A stretch of 64,000 bases of DNA from an uncultured Pelagibacteraceae bacterium (GTDB lineage: Bacteria; Pseudomonadota; Alphaproteobacteria; Pelagibacterales; Pelagibacteraceae): NCBI GenBank assembly GCA_902564565.1, contig CACFBW010000003.1, forward strand, positions 21,530 through 85,529, written 5' to 3'. Under the pieces are notes generated by a model. The model saw nothing but the letters and a program-made list of their open reading frames with translations. It did not search any database and was not told the DNA's origin. Position 1 is the first letter of the stretch. Every line of letters starts with the position of its first letter. Positions 1 through 8,603 of the stretch are shown piece after piece. Both the position numbers and the translations under genes were made by a program.

Positions 1-182
1 TTGCTTATTGCTCTTAGAGCTGCATTGCAATCTTCGCTATTAAGCAATCCATACGCTCTTGATTTTCCAATTGCCATAGCACTCATTAATATAAATCTAA
101 TTGAAATAGATTTATCTCCAGGAACATTTATTATTTTATTAAAAGGTTTAATTTTTTTTCTTATTATTGCATGTTTGGGCAT
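1..182 (-). CDS. aroA: 3-phosphoshikimate 1-carboxyvinyltransferase (EPSP synthase), N-terminal part
   Basis: The reverse strand reads from an ATG at 182 to the window edge (60 codons, no stop); the C-terminal part lies outside. EPSP synthase joins shikimate 3-phosphate and phosphoenolpyruvate in aromatic amino acid synthesis. The family's N-terminal signature is visible: PGDKSIS at residues 21-27, with arginine two residues later, and GLLNSED at 45-51. The histidine that usually follows GDKSIS is isoleucine here. The gene starts 9 bases after the lptB stop on the same strand, so it is probably the last gene seen of the rnd-kdsD-lptC-lptB unit. The plus-strand ORF over the same bases is a shadow. 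Confidence 0.88.
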   Translation of the reverse strand, partial: MPKHAIIRKKIKPFNKIINVPGDKSISIRFILMSAMAIGKSRAYGLLNSEDCNAALRAIS

Positions 183-191
183 CTAATATTT

Positions 192-971
192 TTAATTAAA
201 TTTAAAAAATTCACCAAAATAAGCATTTCGTGCGCTTTGGTTTTTTATTAGTTGAGATGGAGTTCCTTGTGCAATAATTTTTGTATTAGATAAAATCATT
301 GCACGATCAACTACTGATAAGAGCTCTCTAGCTTGGTGTTCACAAACTATTATACACATTTGAGGTTTTTCATTTTGTAACGTTACTAAAATTTCTTTTA
401 ACATTTGGATGGTTAGGACGTCTAGAGCTGCAAAAATTTCATCACAAAGTAAAATTTTTGGATCACCTATTAAAGCCATGCAGATTACCAATTTTCTTCG
501 CTGTCCACCTGATAAAAATTTAGCTTTAACTTCTTTAACATTGTCTAATTCAAATTTTCCGATTAATTCGTTTACTTTGTTAATTCTATTATTTTTGTTT
601 TCAATTATTATTTCTGCGATAGCTTCTAAGTTTTCTTTTAATGTCAAATCATTAAAAAATCCCCCATATTGAGGAACATAGCCAATTTTAAATTTTTTAG
701 TTCTTAAATAGATTGGATAATTTGTGGCATCATTTGCTTCAAAAAATATTTTTCCATGATCAGGTTTTAATAGCCCAGTTAGAATATTAAATATTGTGCT
801 TTTGCCTGCGCCATTTGGACCAAGCAATCCCAAGATTTCACCAGGGTTAACTTTGAAGGTTACATCATCTAAAATTTGCCTTTTGCCAAAAGCTATGGAA
901 ATTTTATTAAACGATATTAATGGACTATTTTTTTTAAAACTTTTTATTCTAAATTTTTTTATAATTCCCAT
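192..971 (-). CDS. lptB: Lipopolysaccharide export ATPase LptB
   Basis: Cytoplasmic ATPase that powers transfer of lipopolysaccharide from the inner membrane to the Lpt bridge, together with LptF and LptG (not in this window). The protein is 259 residues. Walker A GPNGAGKST is at 51-59, the Q-loop glutamine near 101, the signature LSGGQ at 153-157, Walker B with catalytic Glu around 173-178, and the H-loop histidine at 212. The first ~17 basic residues precede the usual family start, so translation could begin slightly later. One base separates it from lptC upstream. The D-loop region reads DEIFAALD instead of the common DEPFAGVD, a mild variation. Confidence 0.95.
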   Translation of the reverse strand: MGIIKKFRIKSFKKNSPLISFNKISIAFGKRQILDDVTFKVNPGEILGLLGPNGAGKSTIFNILTGLLKPDHGKIFFEANDATNYPIYLRTKKFKIGYVPQYGGFFNDLTLKENLEAIAEIIIENKNNRINKVNELIGKFELDNVKEVKAKFLSGGQRRKLVICMALIGDPKILLCDEIFAALDVLTIQMLKEILVTLQNEKPQMCIIVCEHQARELLSVVDRAMILSNTKIIAQGTPSQLIKNQSARNAYFGEFFKFN

Positions 972-972
972 T

Positions 973-1563
973 TTATTTTATATAAATTACTTCAATTTTT
1001 TCTTTTTCATTTTTCATTGAAAGTTTAGAGTTTTTTGTAATTAAGTCAATTTCCAATCTGTCAGCTAAGAGTTTTGTGCTTAAACTTTCGTAGACTATAT
1101 TTCCATAAAGTGTGGCTAAATTTTTATTAAATAAAAGATCTAAATATTCACAGTTTATTTTATGGTTAGCGTATATAACTTTTGTATTGTCATAGAATTT
1201 CGTATCATAATTTTTGCTATTATATTCTGCAAAATTCGCGAAAATCATTATATCTTCAGAGTCAATAATAGTTATTTTGGCTGTCACATTTTCTAATAAG
1301 ATCATATCTTCATTTTTGTTGTTAATTTTTCCAATCTCGGCACTAATGTTGTATGCGTTTCCAGTGTTATCTTTTGATGAATAATTTATATTATTAATAA
1401 TATTTAATTTTTCTTCTGTAATTTCAGAATATTTTTTATTTGTTAACTCTTTTGTTATTTTAACCTCTTTTTTTTGATTAAAAAAATATGTAAAAAAAAT
1501 TGCTAATAAAATTAATAAAATTATTAATATTAATGATAATTGTACTGCAGTTTTTTTGTTCAT
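973..1563 (-). CDS. lptC: LPS export system protein LptC
   Basis: Inner-membrane-anchored periplasmic protein that passes lipopolysaccharide from the LptBFG transporter to LptA. It has 196 residues, near the usual LptC length. One membrane helix lies at about residues 8-28, followed by a beta-rich domain containing the family-like pattern of a Tyr-x-Ile-x-Ala strand and later Asn/Gly turns. It follows kdsD directly (stop and start adjacent) and is followed by lptB. A separate lptA, usually found between lptC and lptB in related bacteria, is absent here. Assignment rests on context and overall pattern, since the family is weakly conserved. Confidence 0.85.
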   Translation of the reverse strand: MNKKTAVQLSLILIILLILLAIFFTYFFNQKKEVKITKELTNKKYSEITEEKLNIINNINYSSKDNTGNAYNISAEIGKINNKNEDMILLENVTAKITIIDSEDIMIFANFAEYNSKNYDTKFYDNTKVIYANHKINCEYLDLLFNKNLATLYGNIVYESLSTKLLADRLEIDLITKNSKLSMKNEKEKIEVIYIK

Positions 1564-2535
1564 TTATTGAATATTTGCACTAATTATATTGTGGATATGC
1601 AGCAATCCAATAGTTTTTTTTTTTTTATTATTTTTATGAATACATAAACTGGTTATTTTTTTTTCTGACATTATAGATAAACTTTTTGAAGCTAATGTAT
1701 CTTTGTTTATGCTAATTGGATTTTTTGTCATAACATTTTTTACTAATAACTTTTTCAAATTATTAATTTTTTGACTTGATCTTCTAATTTGCCCGTCAGT
1801 TATAATTCCTGTAGTTAAATTTTTCTTGTTAACTGCAATTAGTACACCAAGTTTTTTTTTTGTTATTATATTTAAAGCACTTTTCATATCTGAATTTTCA
1901 TTTATAAAAGGAATTCCTTTTTTTCTTATCATTAAATCTTCTGCAGTTTTTAGCTGTTCCCCAAGAGATCCTTTTGGGTGAAGTTTTTTAAAATTTTTTT
2001 TATTAAATCCTTTTTTATTTAAAGCTGCTACCGCTAAACAATCGCCTATTGCAAGTTGCTCGCAAGTGCTGCTTGTTGGCACTATTCCTAATCCTGCTTC
2101 TTTAACTTCGGGGATAAAAAGTTTTATATCTGAAGCTTTATATAGAAGTGAATTTTTTTTTGATACGATTCCGATAATTGTAATTTTGTTTCTATTTGCA
2201 TACTGAATTACAGGTTTTAACTCTTGAGTCTCTCCAGAATTGCTGAACAAGATTAATATATCTTTTTTTGATATACTTCCAAGGTCACCGTGTGCGCAAT
2301 CGCTAGCTGCTAGAGAGAACGAAGGACATCCAACAGAAGAAAAAGTTGCAGAAATTTTTGATGCAATTAAAAAACTTTTACCAACCCCACAAAGAATTAT
2401 TTTTGATTGACATTTTACTATTGCATTTACAGCTTGATCAAAAGAGTTGTTAATAGATTTTTTAAGTTTTTTTAAAGCTTGTATCTCAAGATCTATTACA
2501 TCTTTTGCAATTTTTTTATAGCTATTTTTTTTCAT
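1564..2535 (-). CDS. kdsD: Arabinose-5-phosphate isomerase (KdsD/KpsF family)
   Basis: Interconverts ribulose 5-phosphate and arabinose 5-phosphate, the first committed step to Kdo in lipopolysaccharide. The 323 residues comprise an N-terminal SIS sugar-isomerase domain (about 30-170, with the phosphate-binding FSNSGET segment near residues 97-103) and a C-terminal pair of CBS domains (about 205-320), the normal architecture of this family. It lies between rnd and lptC in one minus-strand run. Together with kdsB at 8604-9347 and lptBC it shows that this organism makes and exports a Kdo-containing outer-membrane lipid. Confidence 0.95.
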   Translation of the reverse strand: MKKNSYKKIAKDVIDLEIQALKKLKKSINNSFDQAVNAIVKCQSKIILCGVGKSFLIASKISATFSSVGCPSFSLAASDCAHGDLGSISKKDILILFSNSGETQELKPVIQYANRNKITIIGIVSKKNSLLYKASDIKLFIPEVKEAGLGIVPTSSTCEQLAIGDCLAVAALNKKGFNKKNFKKLHPKGSLGEQLKTAEDLMIRKKGIPFINENSDMKSALNIITKKKLGVLIAVNKKNLTTGIITDGQIRRSSQKINNLKKLLVKNVMTKNPISINKDTLASKSLSIMSEKKITSLCIHKNNKKKKTIGLLHIHNIISANIQ

Positions 2536-2542
2536 TAATTTT

Positions 2543-3163
2543 TTAATGCTCCAGTATTTCCATTTTATATCCTGATATTTCCATATCTACCAAGATAGGA
2601 ATTGCTTTCATACATTTTTCGAAAAGATCAATTCTTTTCTCTCTTATGAGCATTGCAGACAGCTTATCTTTTATTTCAAAAAGATATTCAGTATCTTGAG
2701 CGGCATAATTGATTTGTTTTTCTGATAAATTTGGATTGCCCCAATCACTTTGTTGTTCTTTTTTGGAAATATCTTTTCCACACAATTGTTTTACTAGGTC
2801 TTGATAGCCATGAGCCGAGCTTGCTGTTCTAGCTATTTTTGACGCTACTTTTGTACAAAAAATATTTTTTGGTTCTACTTTTAAATGATATTTTAACCAT
2901 AATAAATCTTGTCTAGCATAATGCATTACGAATTGTGTTGAAGTATTTGATAAAACTTTTAATAAATTTGGAGCATTATAAGTCTCTCTATTTAGCTTAA
3001 TTAAATAAAATTTTTTTGATTTAAGACCTAATTGTATTAATGTTAGAGGGTCTCTTCCTAGTTTTAAGCCAAGGGCCTCGCAATCAATTCCTATAAATTT
3101 TTCATTAGATAAATTAATTTCATCAGGTAAGTCATTTTCAAATATTTTGATGTTATTATTCAT
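2543..3163 (-). CDS. rnd: Short RNase D-type 3'-5' exonuclease
   Basis: DEDD-family exonuclease probably acting on structured RNA. The acidic residues are visible: Asp-Cys-Glu early in the protein, Asp in the ARQDLL segment, and the C-terminal Tyr-x3-Asp of the DEDDy type (YAAQD). At about 206 residues it consists of the catalytic domain alone; the HRDC domains of the enterobacterial enzyme are missing, as is common in alphaproteobacteria. The open frame extends 10 codons upstream to 3193, but the ATG at 3163 places the start closer to the family alignment and leaves room for a promoter before the divergent gene at 3216. kdsD follows after 7 bases. Confidence 0.88.
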   Translation of the reverse strand: MNNNIKIFENDLPDEINLSNEKFIGIDCEALGLKLGRDPLTLIQLGLKSKKFYLIKLNRETYNAPNLLKVLSNTSTQFVMHYARQDLLWLKYHLKVEPKNIFCTKVASKIARTASSAHGYQDLVKQLCGKDISKKEQQSDWGNPNLSEKQINYAAQDTEYLFEIKDKLSAMLIREKRIDLFEKCMKAIPILVDMEISGYKMEILEH

Positions 3164-3215
3164 ATTTAATTTATATATATAAAGACAAAACAAAAATGTC
3201 TATTTTTAGATTAAT

Positions 3216-4169
3216 ATGAAAAAGGTTTTGATTTTCGGCGGTAGTGGCCAATTGGGCCTTTATTTAATAAGGCGTCTATCAAAGAACTACTCATTAACAG
3301 TGCTTACACGTAATGCTCATCAAAAAGCCTATCGTTTAAGACCTTTAGCAAATGCAGGATATTTATCGATAATTCAAGGAAGTATATTTGATGAAAAAAA
3401 ATTAAGGCATTTAATAAGCCAATCTGATATTGTGATAAATCTTGTAGGTATTTTAACAGAAATTAACAAAGCAAACTCTTTTAAAAATATACATACTAAT
3501 TTTCCATATTTGATATCTAAAATATGCAATGACTATAATGTTAAACAATTTATACATATTAGCGCTTTAGGAATTGAAAAAGCTATTGATAGTAAATACG
3601 CTGAAAGTAAAATAAATGGTGAAAAAGCTGTCAGAGAAAATTTTCCAAAGACTACAATTATTAAGCCATCAATAGTTTTTTCTGTAGATGATTCTTTAAC
3701 AACTCGATTTATGACTTTATTAAACTTGTTGCCATTTTTCCCTCTTTATTACGGCGGCAAAACTAAGTTTGCTCCCATACATGCTTCAGATGTAGCTGAA
3801 ATAATATTTCAAGTAATTTCCAATGAAATATTTTCAAAAAAAATTGAAGCTATTGGACCTCAAGTATTAACTTTTAAAGAAATAATACAAATACTTTTAA
3901 AATGTATGAACAAAAAAAGGATTTTGATACCAGTACCATTACTTATAGCAAAAATTTCAGCATTATTTTTACAATTATTTCCTAAACCATTATTAACTTT
4001 AGATCAACTTCGTCTGTTAAAATATTCAAATATTAAATCTGAGGGAAGCAAAACAAATTTTGATATTGGTTGTCCCAGTAAAATATTTTTTGAAGAAATG
4101 GTAAAATCATATAGTTTTAGTTGGAGAACAGGCGGGCAATTTTCTGTTGTAGAAGATGATAAGAAATAG
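3216..4169 (+). CDS. NDUFA9-like NAD(P)-binding SDR protein (complex I-associated type)
   Basis: Atypical short-chain dehydrogenase of the NDUFA9 family, thought to associate with or assemble NADH dehydrogenase. The nucleotide-binding motif GGSGQLG is at residues 8-14. A Tyr-x3-Lys pair (YAESK) lies near the middle, and the C-terminal half holds the family's substrate-domain pattern. Length (317) is normal. It stands alone on the plus strand, divergent from rnd with about 50 bases between starts. The true substrate of this family in bacteria is not settled; an ordinary nucleotide-sugar epimerase role is the main alternative. Confidence 0.85.
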   Translation: MKKVLIFGGSGQLGLYLIRRLSKNYSLTVLTRNAHQKAYRLRPLANAGYLSIIQGSIFDEKKLRHLISQSDIVINLVGILTEINKANSFKNIHTNFPYLISKICNDYNVKQFIHISALGIEKAIDSKYAESKINGEKAVRENFPKTTIIKPSIVFSVDDSLTTRFMTLLNLLPFFPLYYGGKTKFAPIHASDVAEIIFQVISNEIFSKKIEAIGPQVLTFKEIIQILLKCMNKKRILIPVPLLIAKISALFLQLFPKPLLTLDQLRLLKYSNIKSEGSKTNFDIGCPSKIFFEEMVKSYSFSWRTGGQFSVVEDDKK

Positions 4170-4175
4170 CTGTTT

Positions 4176-4310
4176 ATGATTATCAATTTTATTTATATTA
4201 TTATAGTTTCAATATTTATTTTTGTAATTTATTTAACAGTAAAAGCAATAAGTAGAGGACTTAAGGCTAAAAATAAAAATAAAAGCCGAAAGAAAAAAAT
4301 AATTGAATAA
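4176..4310 (+). CDS. Possible 44-residue single-pass membrane protein
   Basis: An ATG 6 bases after the NDUFA9-like stop opens a 44-codon frame ending in TAA. The predicted protein has one strongly hydrophobic helix (about residues 4-22) followed by a Lys/Arg-rich tail, the usual layout of a small inner-membrane protein with a cytoplasmic basic end. No Shine-Dalgarno sequence is clear, and no family is recognised. Its position directly behind a respiratory-complex-associated gene suggests co-transcription. It could also be chance, since AT-rich DNA readily encodes Ile/Lys-rich frames. Confidence 0.4.
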   Translation: MIINFIYIIIVSIFIFVIYLTVKAISRGLKAKNKNKSRKKKIIE

Positions 4311-4406
4311 ATTTTTTAAATGTATTAAAAAATATTTTATACGAAGAAATTTTTAATAATATAGAGAATATCAAAAAAGAGAAAAAAAATTTAAAATAAT
4401 TAAAAA

Positions 4407-4910
4407 TTAAGCTGATTTAATCTTTTTAGTAATAAAATTTGGTAACTTTTCTGTATCTTTTTCAATAATATTTTCCTTTTTATCCCTGCTTTGGTAACAG
4501 TAAAGTAAATGTAATTTGCAGTAAGAAAAGTCTTTTAATGGTTTCCTTCCACAAAAATAAAAATTAGTTTCATTTGGATGACCAATTGGGAATTTACAAT
4601 GCATACCGTGCTCAAGTTCAAGTAATTGTTTTGGATCTTCAGCTGGAAAATCTTTTTCAATAACTATTGATTTAAACTTGCTTCTTCTTACCTTTTTTTG
4701 TGGACCATTTCCTTGATCATTTGATTTAATATTATTCTGATTAATTGAGGAGCTTCTAGTTTTTATTTTTGCAGATAAATTCAATCTATGAGCTTTCCCA
4801 ATGATAGCGTTACGAGACAATCCACCAATAATTTCAGCAATTTGGCTAGCAGTTTTACCTGAACCCCATAATTCTCTTAATTTTTTTACTTTTTCCTCTG
4901 TCCAGCTCAT
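4407..4910 (-). CDS. gcrA: Cell-cycle regulator GcrA
   Basis: GcrA binds sigma-70 RNA polymerase and activates promoters carrying methylated GANTC sites, linking replication-driven methylation by CcrM to transcription. The N-terminal helix-turn-helix begins MSWTEEKV and contains GLSRNAIIGKAHR. A Lys/Arg/Asn-rich linker follows. The C-terminal polymerase-binding domain has the conserved CKFPIG, FCG and YCKLH elements. Length (167) is normal for alphaproteobacteria. It stands alone on the minus strand. Its partner methylase ccrM is in the same window at 12927-14000. Confidence 0.96.
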   Translation of the reverse strand: MSWTEEKVKKLRELWGSGKTASQIAEIIGGLSRNAIIGKAHRLNLSAKIKTRSSSINQNNIKSNDQGNGPQKKVRRSKFKSIVIEKDFPAEDPKQLLELEHGMHCKFPIGHPNETNFYFCGRKPLKDFSYCKLHLLYCYQSRDKKENIIEKDTEKLPNFITKKIKSA

Positions 4911-5041
4911 TTAAGTACTATATTTAGTGCTATAAAATTAACTTATTACTATATAGAGTAACTCATAATAATGTAAATAATACAAGTAAAATTTATGATT
5001 TATTAACAAAATAAAAAAAAAAACTATATGACTTCTTACTT

Positions 5042-5854
5042 ATGGTTGAATTGCAAAATAAATATAAAATAGGCGTAAGAAGATTTGGCTTAATTAATTG
5101 GACTGGCGCAACCAATTTATACATCAAAGAAGTGAATAGATTTTTTGTTGTTTGGGCTCAAACATTATTATCCCCACTTGTATCAAGTCTATTATTTCTT
5201 TCAGTTCTAACTTTAGCTTTAGGCAATGATAGAAACGAAGTACTAGGTCATTCATTTATTAGTTTTTTGGCTCCAGGATTAATTGTTATGAGTTTAATTG
5301 GTCAGTCATTCAGTCATTCCGTTAGCTCATTGGTGATAGGAAAAATGCAAGGCAATATTGTAGATATGCTATATGCCCCACTGTCAGCCTTTGAAGTTTC
5401 ATTTGCTATAATTTTTGCAGCAGTAACAAGAAGTTTAGTTATTGCAATAATTTCTATAATAGTTTTTTCTATGATAATTGATATTAATTTTTATAATATT
5501 TTTTATATATTTATTTTCGGGTTTTTAAGTTCTTTTATTCTTGGATCTTTGGGATTTATAACTGGTCTATGGGCAGAAAAATTTGATCATACCGCTACCA
5601 TTACTAATTTTGTTATTACCCCTTTATCATTTCTTAGCGGTGTTTTTTATTCTGTGGATAAATTACCAGTTATTTTTAAGAATATAAGTTTAGTCAATCC
5701 ATTTTTTTATATGATAGATGGGTTTAGATATGGCTTTTTAGGGACTGCAGATGGGTCAATTAAATTTGGATTAGTTTACTTAACTATTATTTCAATAACC
5801 ATGGGGTTTGTAGCTTTTTATCTTTTTAAAATAGGTTATAAAATTAAATCATAA
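5042..5854 (+). CDS. ABC-2 type transporter permease
   Basis: Integral membrane subunit of an ABC exporter. The 270 residues include about six hydrophobic helices, with the ABC-2 family pattern of a large loop after the second helix and a conserved Pro-Leu-Ser-Phe-Leu-Ser-Gly-Val-Phe-Tyr stretch in the second half. No ATP-binding partner lies next to it, so the ATPase must be encoded elsewhere. It precedes argD by 8 bases, so it may be co-transcribed with arginine genes, although no functional link is implied. The substrate cannot be read; polysaccharide, lipid or drug export are the usual options. Confidence 0.88.
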   Translation: MVELQNKYKIGVRRFGLINWTGATNLYIKEVNRFFVVWAQTLLSPLVSSLLFLSVLTLALGNDRNEVLGHSFISFLAPGLIVMSLIGQSFSHSVSSLVIGKMQGNIVDMLYAPLSAFEVSFAIIFAAVTRSLVIAIISIIVFSMIIDINFYNIFYIFIFGFLSSFILGSLGFITGLWAEKFDHTATITNFVITPLSFLSGVFYSVDKLPVIFKNISLVNPFFYMIDGFRYGFLGTADGSIKFGLVYLTIISITMGFVAFYLFKIGYKIKS

Positions 5855-5862
5855 AACGAAAC

Positions 5863-7026
5863 ATGAGTCATTTAGCTAAAAATTATAATAGAAGAAAAAT
5901 TGCTTTTAAGAGAGGCAAAGGAAGTTTTCTTTTCTCCACTAATGGGAAAAAATATTTAGATTTTGTACAAGGTATAGCGGTTAACTCTTTGGGGCATGCT
6001 AATCCATATTTAATTAAAGCAATAAGCAAACAAGCTAAGAAAGTTTGGCAAATTTCGAATGCATTTATTATTCAAGAAGGAGAAAAACTTGCCAAAAGAC
6101 TTGCTAAAAAAACGTTTGCAGATTATGTCATTTTTCAAAATTCTGGCACAGAAGCAACTGAAGCATCAATAAAAGTTGCAAGAAGATATTTTTATTCAAT
6201 AAAAAAACCAAAAAAAAATAAAATTCTTTGTATAAAAAATTCATTTCATGGAAGAACAATTGCTGCAATTAATGCCAGTGGAAATAAAAAAATGCAAGAA
6301 GGATTTGGTCCTAAGGTTAGTGGTTTTGATCATTTTAGATTTGGAAATCTAAAATCTTTAAAAAGATCCATAAAAAAAAATACTGCTGCGATAATGGTTG
6401 AAACCATTATGGGAGAAGGTGGAATTAAAGTTCATAGTAATTTTTTTTTAAAACAACTAAGAAAAATATGTAATCAAAAAAAAATATTGTTAATTTTAGA
6501 TGAAGTCCAATGTGGAGTTGGAAGAACTGGAAAGTTTTTTGCATTTGAGTACGCAAAAGTCAAACCAGATATAGTACCTATTGCAAAAGGAATAGGTGGA
6601 GGATTTCCACTTGGTGCTGTTTTGATGACAAAAAAAGTTGCCTCTGGAATGGTTCCAGGTACTCATGGAACTACAAATGGAGGAAATCCTTTAGCTATGA
6701 GCGTGGGTAATTCAGTTTTAGATCAAATTTTTAAAAAAGGATTTCTTAAAAATGTTCAAAAAGTATCTAAATATTTTCATAATGAATTAAATAAAATTAA
6801 AAATGATTATCCTGGATTAATTAAAGAAGTAAGAGGAGTAGGTTTATTAATTGGTTTACAACTTTTTAATGATCCAACAAAGTTTATTAAAAAACTTCAG
6901 GATAATAATTTGCTTACAATAAAATCAGGAGAAAATACTGTAAGAATTTTACCTCCGCTTAATGTTAAGAAATCAGAAATATCTATTGCAATAAAAATTA
7001 TTAGAAAAGTTTGTAAAAAATTTTAA
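5863..7026 (+). CDS. argD: Acetylornithine aminotransferase
   Basis: PLP-dependent class III aminotransferase converting N-acetylglutamate semialdehyde to N-acetylornithine in arginine synthesis; it may also serve lysine synthesis as succinyl-DAP transaminase. The 387 residues show the SGTEA phosphate-binding segment (94-98), Asp213 in LDEVQ contacting the cofactor, and the PLP lysine at about 242 in AKGIGGGFPLG. Start ATG at 5863 has a short AAACGAAAC leader. It is followed after 5 bases by argF, forming the usual argD-argF pair. Confidence 0.95.
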   Translation: MSHLAKNYNRRKIAFKRGKGSFLFSTNGKKYLDFVQGIAVNSLGHANPYLIKAISKQAKKVWQISNAFIIQEGEKLAKRLAKKTFADYVIFQNSGTEATEASIKVARRYFYSIKKPKKNKILCIKNSFHGRTIAAINASGNKKMQEGFGPKVSGFDHFRFGNLKSLKRSIKKNTAAIMVETIMGEGGIKVHSNFFLKQLRKICNQKKILLILDEVQCGVGRTGKFFAFEYAKVKPDIVPIAKGIGGGFPLGAVLMTKKVASGMVPGTHGTTNGGNPLAMSVGNSVLDQIFKKGFLKNVQKVSKYFHNELNKIKNDYPGLIKEVRGVGLLIGLQLFNDPTKFIKKLQDNNLLTIKSGENTVRILPPLNVKKSEISIAIKIIRKVCKKF

Positions 7027-7031
7027 TTACA

Positions 7032-7961
7032 ATGAAACATTTTATTAACATAAGAGATATTTCTATTAATAATTTAAAAAAAATAATTCTGGAGGCAAAG
7101 AAAAGAAAGAGCAAAAGAAAAAATTTTAATACTCTTGATGCAGATAAAGATTCACCATTAAAAGGAAAACTATTAATTCAAATGTTTGAAAAACCAAGCT
7201 TGAGAACAAGATTGAGTTTTTATATTGCTATTAAACAGCTTAACGGAGGAGCTCTTACACTCAGACCTGACGAACTTCATTTAAACAAAGGAGGAGAAAG
7301 TTTATCAGACACAGCAAAAATTATATCAACTTTTGGAAATGCATTTATGCTTAGAACAGATAATGATAAAAAATTAGAGGAGTTTAAAAAACATATGACT
7401 ATTCCAATAATAAATGGATTGAGCTTTTCTTCACACCCTAGTCAGGTTTTAAGTGATGTTTTTACTATTGAGGAAATTAAGAAAAAATCTATTTCAAAAT
7501 TACAAATTTGTTGGATCGGAGACTCAAACAACGTTCTTAATAGCTTAATTGAAGCCTCAGTTAAATTTTCATTTAAATTAAATATTGGTTGTCCAAAAAA
7601 ATATGAACCGATTAAAAGTTTATTAAGATGGGCAAAAAAAAATAAAGGAAAAGTTAATATATTTAATGATATTAAAAAAGCTGCGATGGGTAGCGATGTA
7701 TTATTTACTGACAAAGTAATTAGTATGAATGATAAAGTTAATAAATCTAAAAAATTAAAAGACTTTAAAAATTTTAAAGTAACTTCCAAAATAATGAGTT
7801 GTGCAAAAAAAGATGCGATTTTTTTGCATTGTTTGCCTAGAGGATCAGAGGTTTCAAATGAAGTTTTTTTAGGCAAGCAGTCTAAAGTTTGGCAGCAAGC
7901 GTTAAATAGAATTTATGTTCAGAAAAGTATTTTATTGTATTGTTTTGGAAAATTAAGGTAG
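7032..7961 (+). CDS. argF: Ornithine carbamoyltransferase
   Basis: Makes citrulline from ornithine and carbamoyl phosphate. The carbamoyl-phosphate site reads FEKPSLRTR (52-60), a SLRT version of the usual STRT. HPSQ is at 135-138, a DSNNVLNS segment near 164-171, the ornithine-side ISM near 230-232, and HCLP with the reactive cysteine at 266-269. The 309-residue length fits the family. It works directly downstream of argD and uses carbamoyl phosphate made by carAB (42811-47209). The 3' end overlaps the convergent cytochrome gene by 9 bases. Confidence 0.95.
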   Translation: MKHFINIRDISINNLKKIILEAKKRKSKRKNFNTLDADKDSPLKGKLLIQMFEKPSLRTRLSFYIAIKQLNGGALTLRPDELHLNKGGESLSDTAKIISTFGNAFMLRTDNDKKLEEFKKHMTIPIINGLSFSSHPSQVLSDVFTIEEIKKKSISKLQICWIGDSNNVLNSLIEASVKFSFKLNIGCPKKYEPIKSLLRWAKKNKGKVNIFNDIKKAAMGSDVLFTDKVISMNDKVNKSKKLKDFKNFKVTSKIMSCAKKDAIFLHCLPRGSEVSNEVFLGKQSKVWQQALNRIYVQKSILLYCFGKLR

Positions 7962-8486
7962 TGGTTTTGGGTTATCACTGTTTTGATTTAGATATAAAAT
8001 AACTGAAGCTCTATCTTTTTCTTTTTTCAGTCCAGCAAATCCCATTTTGTTTCCTTTAATCCATTGTGATGGTTTAATTAAAAAACCATTCATTTCTTCC
8101 CAGTTCCATTCTTTTTTGTAAGCTGACAAAGCTTTTGAGTATTTGTAGTCTGATACTGATCCAGCTGGTCTGAACATTACATTCCAAAGTTTCGGGCCTA
8201 TTTTATTTCCGCCTCCTTGATTAATGCTATGACATGCGGCACATTTTTTAAAAACCTTTTTTCCGTGTTGGACATCTCCCATTGACAACAAAGCAGTAAT
8301 ATCAACTTGGTTTTCAGAGCTTGCGAGAGTTGCTGTTGCGTTTCCAATTTTAACCTCAACTTTGTAACCTTCAACATCTGGTTTTTTAACTTCAAAAATT
8401 ACGTCAGATATTTTACCAATGCCAAATACGACCAAAACTACTAACAAAATTGCAGTAATTATTTTATTAATCTCAAAACCATCCAT
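7953..8486 (-). CDS. Membrane-anchored class I cytochrome c (CycM/c552 type)
   Basis: Electron carrier between the bc1 complex and terminal oxidase on the periplasmic face. The 177 residues comprise an uncleaved N-terminal membrane anchor (about 9-31), a linker, and one heme-binding CAACH at 82-86. The axial methionine is probably Met148 in NKMGF. This matches membrane-bound CycM-type cytochromes of alphaproteobacteria. It is a single-gene unit, convergent with argF and divergent from kdsB. The bc1 genes petABC, its likely electron donor, are at 21142-23710. Confidence 0.9.
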   Translation of the reverse strand: MDGFEINKIITAILLVVLVVFGIGKISDVIFEVKKPDVEGYKVEVKIGNATATLASSENQVDITALLSMGDVQHGKKVFKKCAACHSINQGGGNKIGPKLWNVMFRPAGSVSDYKYSKALSAYKKEWNWEEMNGFLIKPSQWIKGNKMGFAGLKKEKDRASVILYLNQNSDNPKPLP

Positions 8487-8562
8487 AAATTTATTTAATT
8501 ATAATTATTTTGGACGTATAACATAATAATTTGAAAATTACTTAATTTTTAGACTGTTAATT

Positions 8563-8598
8563 TGCGTCTGTTAGACGCACAGATAAATTAAATATAAT
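8563..8598 (+). promoter_or_regulatory. Palindrome and -10-like box upstream of kdsB
   Basis: A perfect 7-bp inverted repeat (TGCGTCT-GTT-AGACGCA, 8563-8579) is followed by TATAAT at 8593-8598, only 5 bases before the kdsB ATG at 8604. If TATAAT is the -10 box, the transcript would start at or next to the ATG and be leaderless, and the palindrome would cover the -35 region like an operator. No good -35 hexamer is seen. It could instead be a hairpin. The divergent cytochrome gene starts at 8486, so the site could affect either gene. Confidence 0.4.
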
Positions 8599-8603
8599 TT
8601 TAA

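Noticed and set aside
1..186. Plus-strand ORF of 61 codons
   Set aside because: The same bases encode the aroA N-terminus on the minus strand with its GDKSIS motif.
7442..7876. Minus-strand ORF of 144 codons inside argF
   Set aside because: argF is complete on the plus strand with its active-site motifs in this region, so this is a shadow frame.
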